Below are positions 43,540 through 56,394 of a DNA stretch of 64,000 bases, piece after piece (the first letter of the stretch is position 1; each line of letters begins with the position of its first letter). Source of the DNA: Symsagittifera roscoffensis (lineage: Eukaryota; Xenacoelomorpha; Acoela; Convolutidae). Position numbers and translations under genes: made by a program. Where the stretch lies: NCBI RefSeq assembly GCF_963678635.1, contig NC_087065.1:28787254-28851253 (forward strand), given 5' to 3'. Below the pieces are notes generated by a model, which was not told the origin of the DNA, searched no databases, and saw nothing but the letters and a program-made list of their open reading frames with translations.

Positions 43540-44640
43540 TACATCGCTCAATTTTTCTCCCTCTGATTGGGCCGGCACGATGCTTATTGGTACTGATACG
43601 CTTTCTTCCGTATCTGCCACTATGTCTCGATTGATGTTCCTCGGAGTGCTCGACTCCCCCCAATCAATTGCCATAATGACAGTAGCTTGTTCTCTGCTTC
43701 TTTTTGTTGGTCCTGTGAAAGTTGCCACTCAACCCTTGATTGGTTTCTTGTTTCACTATCCAAACTGTCCCTATTTTTCCGACTCCCTCGAACTATTTTT
43801 CTTTGTCGCTGCAGAGTTTCTGTGACCTCCTCTTCCTCTGACAGTTCGTTTGTGCTAGATAGTGATCGATTCCACTTCGGGTCGAGGATGTTCTCCTCAC
43901 TTTCGTCGTTTCTCCATTCTTGTGGTGTATGCGACCACCAGTCGTAAGACCAATTGAATTTTTCTGACATCTCCTTCCGTGAGTGTGTTTTTTTTTATTT
44001 TGATTCGTTGAATTTTTTCGGACTGTTTTCGCAGTTTTCAGGCACGACTGTTTGTTGGGTTGAAATTGAGAAAACTTGATCTGTTTTCTTTGTGATCTGC
44101 TGTTTAGCTGTTTCGACGGTCGCGACGAAAGTTGATTTATTTCGTTCCGGGCGAGTTTTGTTCGTTTTTGACCGTTTTGGTTGCCATAGCAATCACGAAG
44201 CGATGACTTTTTCGCCACATTCCTTCTAGAACATTCTAAAAAGTTTCCGTTCCGGTTGAGCCGCCCACTGTTTTCTAGCCTACTGCTCCTGCAGTCTAAC
44301 GCTTTATGAAAAGAGTTAATTGATGCTACTACAAATTTTTCGTCTAATTCCGATTCGGACCAAGGATCATTATAAGGATCACACCATAAACAATCGACTA
44401 TCCTCATGTCCTTCCCTGGAATGCGAACTATTTTAAATTGACAGGGCAATAATCCATCGACCCATCGTGTCAACCGTGATTGATATATTTTAGTTGACTT
44501 GTTCCCATCTAGGGCTGAAGTTTAGGCTTTGTGGTCTGTTGCGATGGTAAACGCCTTACCCAATAAACAATGCCTGTATCTATTAACTGCCCAACAACTG
44601 CAAGTAACTCCAGTTCGTTTGTTGAGTATATTTTTCTTGA
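43540..44640 (-). pseudogene. pol: RNase H remnant and linker of element D
   Basis: A 226-codon minus-strand frame (43,793-44,473) reads TRWVDGLLPCQFKIVRIPGK, DMRIVDCLWCDPYNDPW, SELDEKFVVASINSFHKALD and then a basic tail ending in QTNCQRKRRSQKL. This is the C-terminal half of a gypsy RNase H followed by the linker. It is better preserved here than in C. The linker words YDWWSHTPQEW and NELSEEEEV recur in an overlapping frame (43,620-43,970). The N-terminal RNase H part is missing as in C, so that deletion predates the duplication. Confidence 0.6.
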
Positions 44641-44677
44641 GAGATGGGAACCCACAGCCCTTCATCTGATTGTTTTT

Positions 44678-45812
44678 CTAAAGTAGCTCACAAGCTTGTG
44701 GTCTGACTCGCACCTCCGAGAGATGGTGTCCTAGCCAGTCGACCTGGACATGAATAAGTTCACGTTTCAAGATTTTCGAAGCTAGATTTTTGTCATCTGA
44801 GCTTTTCAGTACTGTCTCTACTAACTTTCCGTGTTCTGTTTCATTGCCTTTTGACACAATGAGAACATCGTCCAAAAAACGTTGCATGGTTAATTGCTCC
44901 GTCCATAGCTTTTTGGACTTCGGCTGGCACATCTGCCAGTCCATAAAATCCTGTAGGGAACCTATAGGTCCCAGTAGCCTTTCCACCGACGATATTAAAG
45001 TCACATTGTTCTGCTGTGTCAGCAGCCAATTTTAACTGACTAAATGCATGTTTCAGATCCAACATTGTAAAGTAGAGTATGCTCTCTTTGTTTTCTGTAA
45101 CTATTTGGCTTACCCCATCATTGAGTTCGTCTACGTTCGGCATTTGATGTTTATTTCTGAAAATTTGTCTGTTTATTGGCTTTGCATCAAGCGCCAATTT
45201 TATCCAGTCATCTTTTTTTACTGTTATTACAATTGGAGCTACGAAACAATCGCTTGTGCACTTGTCCAACTTGTTACTGTGACCCTCTGTCAGCATCTTT
45301 TCAATTTCTTTCTCCACCTTATCTTGTATATGCATTGGGGTTCTTATCCCTTTTTCTTGAATCGGGCACAACGGGTATTTAAAATTTGAGCTTATAGTGT
45401 GATTTTTTGAAATTCCCTGTCTGACAAACAAATCACTGAAATTTTTAAGGAATTTGTTTTTCCAACCTTCCGACTGCTCGCACATGAGCACGTCAAACCT
45501 TGATAGTTCTTTTGGAGCAGGTTTTTGTGTGGTTGCGATCCCCCCTTGTCCTTGTAAATCCAACCCAATTATGCATCTGGTTCTCCTTTCCGTCCCCAAA
45601 AACGTGGCTCCTTTTACTTCCCATCCTGCCGAACGTAGGTTTGTCTTCAACGCCCCCAACACGCAAATCGGTTGTTTATTATAATCTACGAATTGAGTAA
45701 CCAAGTTTAGTTTCTCGGACGGGATGAATCTCGGTTTGTTCGATTTATTGATTATTTCCTTTGTCGTTGCCCAATTCAGAAAAGATACTGGACTTCCAAT
45801 ATCTACGGTCAA
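44678..45812 (-). pseudogene. pol: Protease and reverse transcriptase of element D
   Basis: A 323-codon frame (44,841-45,812) starts at the protease, whose DTG is changed to DIG (VDIGSPVSFLNWATTKEI), and runs through RT: LALDAKPINRQIFRNKHQMP, LDLKHAFSQLKL (catalytic Asp block), YRFPTGFYGLADVPAEVQKA (the polymerase block that is frameshifted in C). It then loses frame near 44,890. An overlapping frame (44,678-45,004) gives FLDDVLIVSKGNETEHGK with the x-x-D-D box and VDWLGHHLSEV. It is the best preserved RT in the window. Confidence 0.8.
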
Positions 45813-45821
45813 TTGAATGAT

Positions 45822-46564
45822 TTAATTATCTATTCTCACAATGGCCTTTAGTGATTTTACTTTGTTTGATGTGGGTACTCTAAGTAGGTCAATTTTTTCA
45901 ACTCTCACTTTTTCCCCAACGAGTTGCCTGTTGTTTTCGTTGATTCTATCCCCCACATATTTTGAGATTCGATTGGCTTCCGGCCCTGTGGTTGTTTGGA
46001 CATAACTTCGAAATCACTACATGAACCGAATATTTCTCTTATAAGATTGCATTCCTCCTCCGATCTTTCTGATTCTTCCGCAACTTCGCTCACCTGTTGA
46101 GATCTGCACATCTTTGCAAAATGATTAGGTTTCCCGTTTTTCTGCAAGAATCTTTGCTTTCCTTCTGTTCCAAGCGAGAGAAATAATCTTGATACAAGCT
46201 TTTTCTGTACCTCGTTATAATAAACGTTGTGGCCAACCCTTGGGCCCCGTGTTCTTCTCTCCTCATTCTCCAGCATCACGCAATCTGTTGCTAGTTCATC
46301 TCTGAGGTTTTTGGCTGTCGTCGCAGCTTCATTTTCTCCATCTCGTGGCGTCTCTGGTCTCGGTGGTGGTTCTTCTAGATTATCTTTTGGATCCTCCAGC
46401 ATAACTTCTGGGTTTACATTTTCTTTTACTGTCACCGCCCTTAGAAATTGTTCGAACCACATTTTAAATTGCCACGGTGGATCTAAATTTGCTGTCGCCC
46501 AAAATATTGGTTTTCCCATATCTGTACAATTGTCCTGAGCTGAGAATCCTGCTGGCTGCGCCAT
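45822..46564 (-). pseudogene. gag: gag of element D, with an internal in-frame deletion
   Basis: The 219-codon frame 45,905-46,564 begins MAQPAGFSAQDNC as in C. At KRFLQ it jumps directly to GKPNHFAKMCRSQQ, the second half of the last zinc knuckle, here with the usual His. About 615 bases (the capsid end, basic region and first Cys cluster) are removed without breaking the frame. The frame is lost near 45,970, and the stop before protease (45,822-45,824) is at the same place as in C. Confidence 0.7.
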
Positions 46565-46816
46565 GTGATATCCTATGAGGTATCGCTATGAAAAACTAAT
46601 TTGTAATTCGAGAAGGTATCAACTTTGGCTCCAATTAATCGTTTTTCTTTTGTTTTTATAGCTAGTGAGAGTAGTCCAGCAGTTGCTACTCTGAGCTCTC
46701 AGCTGCGTGTCAAGGTCTCTGATATGACCTTGGACACATTTTAATAATATTAATTAAAAGCGCTGAAGGTTATAATTACATCATCCAGTTACTGCTATTG
46801 CAGTGGCAGTATGACA
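46564..46816 (-). repeat. 5' LTR of element D (253 bp)
   Basis: It starts TGTCATACTGCC and ends GGATATCACA on the minus strand, nearly identical to the LTR at 38,271-38,524. It is followed outward by CCGGG (46,817-46,821) as in C. Confidence 0.85.
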
Positions 46817-47194
46817 CCCGGAGTTGTATTTATTCACTCGGTGAATTAAGGAGTTGTCGCTTATTCACTGTGGTGCTTATTGCATTCAACTTACACCGGT
46901 GGGTTTCAAGGTTTCAACTGAAGTCGCAGGGTCATGCTTTTGTTCGACTGTAGTCGACTCGCTCATCAATCGTCGGTCTGTTTTCATCGGTCTTCTGTTC
47001 TTCAGGGTCTTTTGCAATGTTGACTGGACTCCGATGTATGTATAACTGCAGTTTTTCTTCCGTTTTCCCTTGTTTTCAGAGGTCTTCTAAATCTTGGTTT
47101 TGAACAATTCTTTTGAAGTTTTCTTCTCTGCACCATAAATTGATCATCCATTGAGATTTTGTTTAACTTTACCTGAATTGTATAGACTCATCCG

Positions 47195-48760
47195 AGTTGG
47201 CGAATTTGGGATTTTTCAGGATTGGCAAAACGTAGACCTTTGGTAGTCTTGGGACTTTTCCAAATTGAAAAATAGGGCCCCTTCAGGATTGGCCGAATAA
47301 TGAGATTTCCGGATGGCATTCTTGAAAATCTTCCGTTTTGGTAAAATTGAGACACTTTTGGGTTGGTGACTTCGAAATCCTTCCTGATTGGCGTTTTCTT
47401 TGAAGCCCGTTTGAATTGGCTTAACTTGGCGCCCTACCAAATTGGCCAAAAATTCGAGACACTTCCAGGTTTATGTTTTCGAGACATTTTTGGATGGGCA
47501 AATTGGGCCCTTTCTGGATTGGCAAAACAGGGACCCTTCGGAATTGGCGAAATAAGGAGCCCTTCCAATTTAGCAAAATCGAGATTTTTCTGAGTCGAGA
47601 CCAAACCGAGACCAAACCGGATTGGCGAAATAAGGATCCTTCGGGATTGGCGATTTTGGGACCCTTCCGGATTGTTGAAATAGGTTCGCTTCCGGATTTG
47701 CGAGTTCGGAATTCTTCCAGCTTCAGGAAACGGCAATCTTTCCAAATTGGCGAAACAAAGACTCTTCCGGATAGGCGAAAAAGAGCTCTTTCCGTATTAC
47801 CAAAATAAGTCCACCCTGGATAATCATTTTAATTTTTCTTTTGAATTGGCGAGATAAAGACTTTTGAAGAATGCGCTTTCGAGACCCTTCCGGTTCTTGC
47901 AAGTTCGTTTTAAATTCCTCCAGATTGACAAAAGATAGTCTTTCAAGATTTTATTTTTTTTGGGCCCCTCCAAATTGGCCAAATAAGGACCTTTCCTGAT
48001 TGACGAAATAGGAACCCTTCCGGTTTGACAAAATCGAGACCTATCGGAATTGGTTCTACAGGGATTAGCACTTTTCAGACGCTTCCGGGCTGATGGGTTT
48101 GGGATACTTTTGAAGTAGCGAAGAAGAGACTCTTCGTCTTGCGGGACCGGTGATATAGGGAACCTTTCGGATTGGCAAGCTCGGGACCCTTCTGAATTGG
48201 CGAGTTCGGGACCTTTCGGTTGGGCTTTTTGAAACCATTTCAAATGGGCCAAAAAAGAATTCTTCCGGAATGGTTTTTTTGAGAAACTTCTGTTTTGGCG
48301 AAAAAAGGACCTTTCCAAATTGACGAACTGGTGATCCTGCCAAATTGGCGAGTTCGGGAAGCTTCCGGATTTCCATTTTTAGGGATCTTCCGGATTGGCG
48401 AAAAAGGGAACCTTATAGACTGGCGAAATATGGACCTTTCCGGATGAGCGTTTATGGGGTCCCTCCATATTGGCAATGTAGGGACTCAAACAGAATGTTT
48501 TTTGCAGACGCTTTCGATTTGGCAAAATCGTGATTCTTCTGGTTGTAACCCTTTTGGATTGTCAAAACCACGTTCGCTCCGAATTATATTTTGGGTCCCC
48601 TCAGAACTGGCAAAATGATGTTTTTGGGCTCCTCTGGAGTAGCTTAAAGTAGAATTTCGAGACCTTTCCACGTTTGCAAAATTAAGATCTTCCTTTATTT
48701 TCTTGGGACCATTTTGGATTGGCAAAAACGGGACCCTTCCGGATTGGCATTTACGAGCAC
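47195..48760 (-). repeat. 25-27-bp minisatellite array in the A' leader (unit 2)
   Basis: This is the duplicate of the array at 38,938-40,466, with the same order of variant units (for example the gggccctttctggattggcaaaac unit at about 47,505 and 39,205). Differences are substitutions and short indels, and one or two extra units occur near 47,220. Confidence 0.85.
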
Positions 48761-48769
48761 CTAACGGAT

Positions 48770-50454
48770 TGAAGTTATTTCTTATCGATTGTTTCAGTGC
48801 TCTTCTGTTTGTGGTCTTTTTACTCAAAATAGAAAATAATTAAACTGGGAAGCCTGTAATACGTTTCCAAAGCAAGAACCTAAATTTGGCGATTGCGAGC
48901 AATTGGAAGGGATCTGTAAGCAAACACAGGTAGAGCCTCAATAGATCGTTTCAAAGTATATGTCCCTATTTATTTATTTAAAAAAGTACCCTCAATCCGG
49001 TCTTACTTTCTGAAGATTTACTAAAAAAATTTTTCCTACTGTTAAAACTTCGAAAAAAATGACCCATCAGAAAATAAAAATTTTCAATTGAATGCTTTAA
49101 CAAAGAATTAGATCCCGTCAGCGGTTAATGAGTTAGTAAACAAAATTTTTTTCGATGTATTCAGGTTTCGCCTACTTTTTTTTCAACAATTATTTTCCTA
49201 AAGGCTAAAGAGTTATTTACTCGAGCACCGTAGAACTCCATTTAACTAGTTTATTCTATAAACTCCGATTAAAACGGTATGGCCCGAATATTCTGACGAA
49301 ATTTGATCAATTTGAACCGGTGAATTTGGATCGGTGAATTTTGTAAAATAGACTGGTTTATTCCATTTCTCCGGGACTTTGAAATGTATTGTTAAGCAAT
49401 TTATTAAAATTGTTATTTCAACTTTAAGACTACTGATTAAAAAAGCGCTCTCAAAAATTTAGAAAAAAATAGAGATACCTCAAATACTGTGTTCTTGGGA
49501 GGGGGAGTCGAAATGTCAATAAATTGAATTTGACATCGGTCTGCAAATTGAAGTTAAAGAAAACTGCAAAAACAGTACTAAAGTGCTTTAACAAAAAAAT
49601 TACCCCTCAGTGAGAGGTAATTTCAGTTTATACCTTGTACAATCTTTGTTTCTCTGTGTTCAATGGCTGTCTTCATACTTTTAATTTGTCAATGAGATGC
49701 TCATTTTTGATGTGCCTGGATTTGTCCATCAATTTATAACCGTGCGATATATTACACTGAAGCTTCTTTGTCTCAGCTTCATTGTGGATTCCTGTCTCCT
49801 TATCAGCCAATCCATAGCTACAAAATTTTCAGTAATCGCAGTAGCCAACAAGATTGCCACAGTCAGTTTTTTCATTTCCTTGTTACATTCGGAAACGTTT
49901 AACTCAGTTTTCCAATTGTTTCAGTAATTCAATTACCTTATGATGGTAAGACCTTATGACTTTTGCTTGACAGCGTAGCAACGTCATTTTTGTTGTAACA
50001 AAATCTAAAGCGTCTTCAAAATCGTTCGTGTTTTTCCCAGATGTTTGTCTAATTAGATCTAATACTTAGGTTTTGTTGATCAAATCCTGTCTTAATCAAT
50101 GTTTGGTAATATTTGAAAAGATTTTCTAGAGGGTTGTTGTTTCTCAGCTTTCTAAAATTTATTCCGGTTGTGCCAAATCTGAGCATACTGATAAATTATT
50201 TGTAGGGAAAATTTTTTAAATTTTCCAGAGATGAATTTGTGCTTTTTTTTCCTCTCAGATAATTCATCATATCTTGACAATGCACAATCTCACAAGTTTG
50301 CTTTTTTAGAAACTTTATTCTATTTCTCTGTCACAAATAAGGTATAAAATCAAATAAAATTTTATAAGGTTCAGATCGTATCTCGCACCATTGATTACAA
50401 ACAGGGTTGATTATTAACATAGCGTTCTAGCGTTGAATCTATCAGAACTTTTTT
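48770..50454. other. AT-rich DNA and decayed coding strip, unit 2 copy
   Basis: This is the counterpart of 40,480-43,337 without the 1.15-kb segment. The joint tataccttgt|acaatctttg lies at 49,636. Part of the decayed minus-strand strip is present at 49,650-50,100 with additional indels, for example 10 bases missing near 49,785, which shifts its frame. No functional gene is seen. Confidence 0.5.
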
Positions 50455-52334
50455 TTGCTCGATCATTCACACTGTGAGAGGTTTTGTACACAGTTGTAGC
50501 TCTGTTTGTTTAGCCGACAAATCTCAATTGGAAAAAAAAATCACTGATTATAAGTTTTGGATCTTTTATGCACAAAAAAAAGAATCGTTTTGTAAAGTCC
50601 GAGATTTTGAAAGAAAAAATGAAAGTTTTTACCAATGCAAACTTTGTTTAGGTTGCTTGTAAATCTTCCTTGGAACGCAAATTGTTATAAAATCTTAAAT
50701 TGCGACATTTCTTAAGAATTTATGCTCTTTGTCGTCAGTAATGTTGGAACGGATAAATTTCTCGAGTAGAGTTTCATGTAGTGTTAAGCGTTTTTGAATT
50801 GATATGTCGCATTTGATCCTCACAACTGAGAAAAGGTCTGTTGAGTTTTCCTGATGTGTTGAAGAAGCTGTCGCAGTTCGCTAATCAAAAACAAGTTGTA
50901 AACCATCGAGACCATTCTTATGAATGATATGTTTGTTGAATCTTAGCATGTTTTTTTTAATATTTCCTTTACTTCGCCTCCTTTTTGAAGTGCCAAATCT
51001 ATGAGTGAACATGTTGCGCTCAACTGATTCTTTCAATACAAGTAAATCATCAATGGCGACTCAACGCAAGTTTTCGAATCGTAATCTGATTTTGATAATA
51101 CTCTTTTATTTGTAAGTAAATGAGATATTTGAGCATCAATTTACTATGAACATTGAAATTCACTGCTGCGCGCGAAAAAAAAACACTAATGATCTGTGTA
51201 TGCTAGTCTGCCTTTGATCGATAAAAGACAGTTCACGTGGCCATTTCGCAGCAACGGCTTCGGTATGCCATAATCTGGTTGTCCAGCTGGAATTATGTTT
51301 TACCATTATTTTCGGTGATGTCATAGGAATCTAATTTGGACATTTAAAAGTCAATTTTATGTATTCTATTGCATATCTCCCTACTCATCAGAAAATGTTG
51401 CTCACAAGCTCTCATTCTCTTGTTCAGTTTTTCCGACTTTTCCCTTCCTTTTCCACAGTCTTGTTCAATTCTGCTACAGTGGCACTTGCTTGCCGTTGTT
51501 TCGCTAGTTGTTCTTTCTACGAATTGGTTTGAGATATTAGTAACAAGGAAACTAATTTTCACAAGACGATTAAACCATTGATTGCTCGGAGCTTGAGGGA
51601 GTGTCCTTCTTGAAATCGTGATAGTTCCTTTCTTGCTAATTGTAAAAAAATACATACAAGCAGGGAAAGAGTTAAATCCTCTACCACAATTTTTGTTTAT
51701 CTTGTTCAAAAGAAAATTCCTCTCAAAAATCTAGAAAATTACTACAAAAACAAATAAAATTGATTCAATAATTGCAACTAAAAGCTTTAATTTCACTACT
51801 TAATTGCGCCTGGAAAGGATTTTTTTTTCAATTTTTCTAGAAAATTTTGATGATCATCCAAACTTTGAAAAATCATCATTGACTCTTTTTTCCCAAAACC
51901 AATGACAAAACCTGTCGAAAATCCCCACCAAAGACATTTTTTTCATTTTTTCAAAACTCAAAATCTTGTTTGATTGGGTTTGTTTTAAAACTTCCAGAGG
52001 TCTTCCTTAGAAGTATTATCAATTTTGAGGTTTTCTTATAAACCTACTGCAATATCAAAAAATTGTCAAAATGCTCTTAAATCAACAATTTTTATTGATT
52101 TTTTACAAAAAAAAACGATTGGATTAGTAAAGTTGCAGAGATACTGTTTTTAGTTATTTTTTTCTGACTGTTACCTGCAAAATAAGTTTTTCTTGCACGA
52201 GCAAAAGAGGTCTTGTTTGCGGTTTTTGTTATAAAGATTCATGTCCCAAATACTAAAAACTTTACTCTGATTGAAAACAGCAATCTAAAACACAAATATA
52301 AATAGACATTTTGTGTGATTGAAGAAAACAAAAT
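50455..52334. other. AT-rich DNA, no recognised gene
   Basis: Poly(A/T)-rich sequence. The only longer protein-like stretch is on the minus strand at 51,344-51,709 (121 codons from an ATG; RTLPQAPSNQWFNRLVKISF, then CHCSRIEQDCGKGREKSEKL). I cannot assign it, and its composition is not convincing. Nothing else is seen. Confidence 0.4.
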
Positions 52335-52780
52335 AAAAAGTTTTTGAAATGGGTTGTCTTTACCCATTTCTCATTCTCTTTTGACTTCAAGTTCATGCTC
52401 GCAAAAGTTTTCCATGTTCAATCGTATGTACTCGGTCGATTTTTCACAAACAAATTGAGCATCAAGACGCTCAAGTCAGTCACTGTGATTTTTTGGCTCA
52501 AATTGATGTCTCAATTCAAGTTTGACATATGTTTAAGAACATGTGAGAGGACTTTAACAAACATCACCGATGCAAACCTCCAGCACTGGAAATCATACTG
52601 GAACAAGGTCGATGATGGGACCATTAGCTTAGCATGATGGGATGGATTACCTCAAAATTTTTGATTTCTTTTTTGTTGCGCAACCATTCGAGGGTTTTCG
52701 CTTCCCTTGGTAGGATGAGGGATCTGATATCAAGCGCATTTACATCGACGAACTTCACGTTTGACCTCTTTTTCTGAGCT
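52335..52780. repeat. Dispersed repeat, copy 1
   Basis: The segment with tcactgtgattttttggctc, agtttgacatatg, gatgatgggac and ttcgcttcccttggtaggatgaggg is repeated with many differences at 56,395-56,960. No coding role is established. On the minus strand both copies have short protein-like words but also stops. Confidence 0.6.
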
Positions 52781-55700
52781 TCCGTATCAATAAAAAAAAT
52801 TTAATAAGTTGATGCAGAATATAAAATTTTTTTGAAAAATTCAGTTTTCCTTAAATAATTTTTAACTAAACTTTACGCACGTGTTCAAAAAGCTGAAACA
52901 TTTTTATATAATGTTAAAGTTTTTTAATCAATTTTGCGAATTTTTCAAACAAAACGCTACAATTTCTCAGTTTTTTTAAAAATTGAATTATTTTTGCTTC
53001 ATCTGATAAAAAATTAAACGTTTTTAATTCTTTTTGAATAGTTGACACGCTTTTTTACATTCCAAAAAAAACTAAAACAGTTTGTGCTATTTATTGAAAT
53101 TAACAATTAGTTTTTAAAACGGTCTTTCAAAGGATAATTTATCTACTTGAGTGCTTTTGTAAACGTATGGACTAAATCACAATTATCATCAAAAATATTT
53201 TAAATTTTTTTCAGAAAATTGAAATGATTACTAGTTAAGAATTTAAAGCCATCACAAAACATTATATTCATTTGGGAGTTCGCTGTTTAGTTGCTGAGAC
53301 TATAGTTTGCCTGGAGGGCAGTTTCTGGTGAGAAAAAATATAATGTCTTTTGAAACTTTTATCTCTATCCGTACAGAGTGTAACAGCAATAAACAAATGG
53401 TATTTGAAATGATATTTACTCAATCGTTTCAAGATTTTAGCAAAAAATGAAATAAATCGAAATATTTTGATTTTCTAGTTTGTCAAAGATCAGTACGACT
53501 TGTGGTTAGACACACATTAAGCTTGGGTGACAACAAACTATTCGTAAAAGTCACTCAAAGTGGAAACAAACAGCAATTTTTCAATATAATCTGCGGTACA
53601 AAAGCTCAGAAAAGTGGTCAATATATTGATTCATACACTTTACTTCTTGGCTCCTATGGTATTATTTTTTATTTCATTTTTTTCATCTGTATTTGATGAG
53701 ACTGTTTTTCTAGTCAAAAAAGTACCCCACAAATGACGCTAGTCACAATTACATCGAATATTCAAAAAATCAAAAAAATTGTTGAATTGTTGGGAGTTAT
53801 TTTTGGTTCCAAGAATCCAAAAAAAAGAGATTTAATATTTAATCTGTGCTTCTACTTATTGAAGAAAATTGAGTTTGGACAAATCGAAAAGCAACATTTA
53901 TGTGATTGAAAACGACAATATTAGACAAAAATGTGTCCTAATGGAGAAAAAGAGTCAACAAAACTCACTAGATTCATCTCTGACGCCTCACTGCAAAAGA
54001 GAATGAATCAATGGAAAAACTTGCTTATGTCAACTATACTTTGATTATATTTGAAAAATCGTCTCGAATTTTGAAAGTCTTTATGTCTGTTGAGAACTGC
54101 AAAATTTACTAAACTGAATTTTTAGTTGGACTATCGTCCTTCAATTTAGAGATTTAACCTCTGAAACAATTTTTTATTTAGTTTTTGATCTGTAGACAAA
54201 ATTTGAATACTGATTTTTCAAGGAGTTTGATTATGAAACTTCAAATTAAATTGACATATTTTTAGATTGTTTTTTAAGTCCTAACCAGTTATGCTGACGA
54301 AAAACAAAAAACCTAATGAACCAGTATTTGGATAGAAATTCATTAACATTTCACTTTAGTTGAACTCTAAAGAATCATATAAAAAAAACATGTACGAAAC
54401 CAGTTCTACATAAAACAAAGGTGTTATAGAACGTCGCATAAGAAAAACTATTGAAAAAACAATCTTGTGTTTTTAGCTCCCGGTCATAAATTGAAAATAT
54501 GGAGAAAAATATAAAAAATCTTGTATTTCTTGCACAAACCAATTGTTTTTAATTTCTTGCTATTCTACAAGACTTTGCGAAGAGCTTTAAATTCTAAAAC
54601 ACAAAAATACTTAAATTTTGTTTTGGTCTTCCAATTTCAGAATTTTTTTTGTAACTGATTTTTTTATTTAATTTTATCTCTTTAACAGTATATACACTTT
54701 TTGATTATTAACAATTTTCACGAACAACATCAGTAGAAAAACAGTTTGAAGCATGAGCCTGGTTGTTTCGGATTTTGAGTGCATTTTGAGTGAAAAAAAA
54801 TAGGCGTTCATAAGGTAGATAAAGTGTGGGAAAATTTTTAGTTCTCCCGAAAAAATCTTTTTTTATTTCTCCTCTGTTAATCTGCTTGTTGTAGAAAGCA
54901 TTTTCAAAAACTCACTTGGAGCATTGAAAATTTGTTTTAAACTTACTTTTTTCTTCAAAAATTTTAGAAAAATTTTGTGGGCAAAAAAGCTATAAAACTT
55001 TATCAGAAAAAATTGACAGAAAATTTGTGACCTTAGATGATTACGCTTGCTCAAAAATGCAAAAAATTGTAATCAAAGATAACAAATAGATCATTGGATG
55101 TCTAGCAACTACACATATTGTCATGCAAAAACTCTTACTGATGCAGAAATTAAAATTTTACATACAGAACGTGAGTTTGCTGTTTTTTAAATAAATTATA
55201 AATCAAAATAGTTTATCCTACCCGTTTTAAAACGTAGTTTTTAGTATTTAAACAGTTTTTTATATTAGGATCACTGATCAATGCAATAAACCCGTGAAGT
55301 TTGAAAATTGAGGACAATCGTGAACAAAACTTTTAGAAAATGCAGCATAAAGGCATCTATTGATTTATGACTGAATTTTTTCCGAATTTTTCGTTCACGA
55401 TTTTCTTCAATTACCAAATTTCCCGGGTTTAGTTTTTCATTTTTTTAAAAGTTTTTCCGTGTAATTTTTGTTATAGTTGTGATTCTAGTTTTTGATTTGG
55501 GTTATAGAATATTCTCATCCTTAGCCTGTGAAATAACACTAATTTGAATAGTAATCTATCAAAAACAGTCGGCTATATTTAATATTCTACGAGGCTATAA
55601 ATGAAATCATTTCAACCAAAGAGCGATTTTTTCCCTTGTTGGTCTAAGCAGACCTGCAAAACCTTATAGTTTTTTGAACCTCTGCAAAATGGTACATGTC

Positions 55701-56394
55701 AACCAAATCCGCATTTGTTTTATCAACATTATCAACGTATTTACAGTCGAATGGAAAAAAAAAACATAAACTTATCCAAGGCGTAGAATAAGATTTATTT
55801 GTTCTCCCTATTGACGAAACTTTGTAAAAACTTGCTTTTGCTGGAACACATAGTGAATTGAACATAAACATAATCAAACAAAATTTATTTCATCAAAACA
55901 GTTTGGGAAGAGAAATAGAGTTACAAAGCACACACATAGCTTTTTTTAAGTTACCGAGAGATGTTATACAAACCAATACATTGGTCATCATTTTGGATTC
56001 CCATATCAATTGAAAGTGTGGTATCATGATTCAACATTTGTACCATGAGGTCATTTACGTTTCGGTTCAACCCAAAAGCCACTTGATCAAAGTACATATT
56101 GCTCCACCAGTGACCCAGCTCCGACAAAGTTATATTAATCAACTGGAACAGAGAAAAACTTTTTGGATGATTTTTAATCAATACATCTCTACACTCCCAA
56201 TATTCTTAAAATGTTCCCTAAGTCATCGGAAACAAACCATTCTCAATTGCCCTTTTTTCAGTTGCTGATCGAGTGTTTGGTAAACCTGTTGGGAGGAGAG
56301 TTCTAAGATATTCGGAAAAAAGACTTACTAAAATACCGAAAAGTAGTTTCAGAAATACCACACAAAGAACTTCCTCTACACAAAAAAAGTAAAC
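52781..56394. other. AT-rich DNA, no recognised gene
   Basis: About 3.6 kb of A/T-rich sequence with frequent runs of A and T. Open frames are short (under 80 codons) and of biased composition. No RNA gene, LTR or clear tandem repeat was found. Confidence 0.5.

Larger units (their letters stand above)
43338..46816 (-). mobile_element. LTR retroelement D: duplicated 5' part of element C
   Basis: D has the 5' LTR (46,816-46,564), primer-binding site, gag, protease, RT, RNase H remnant and linker of C. It stops at 43,338 within the integrase region because that is where the duplicated segment ends, so it has no 3' LTR. It did not arise by its own insertion: the CCGGG flank and A' leader beyond its LTR are the same as in C. 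Confidence 0.85.
43338..50454. repeat. Segmental duplication, unit 2 (7.1 kb)
   Basis: It repeats unit 1 from aagtgtcctctgagg (34,434) to ctatcagaactttttt and is joined head to tail with it at 43,337/43,338. It lacks ~0.6 kb inside gag and ~1.15 kb of AT-rich DNA, which accounts for the length difference. Scattered substitutions and small indels show it is older than the 5,256-bp array. Confidence 0.9.
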
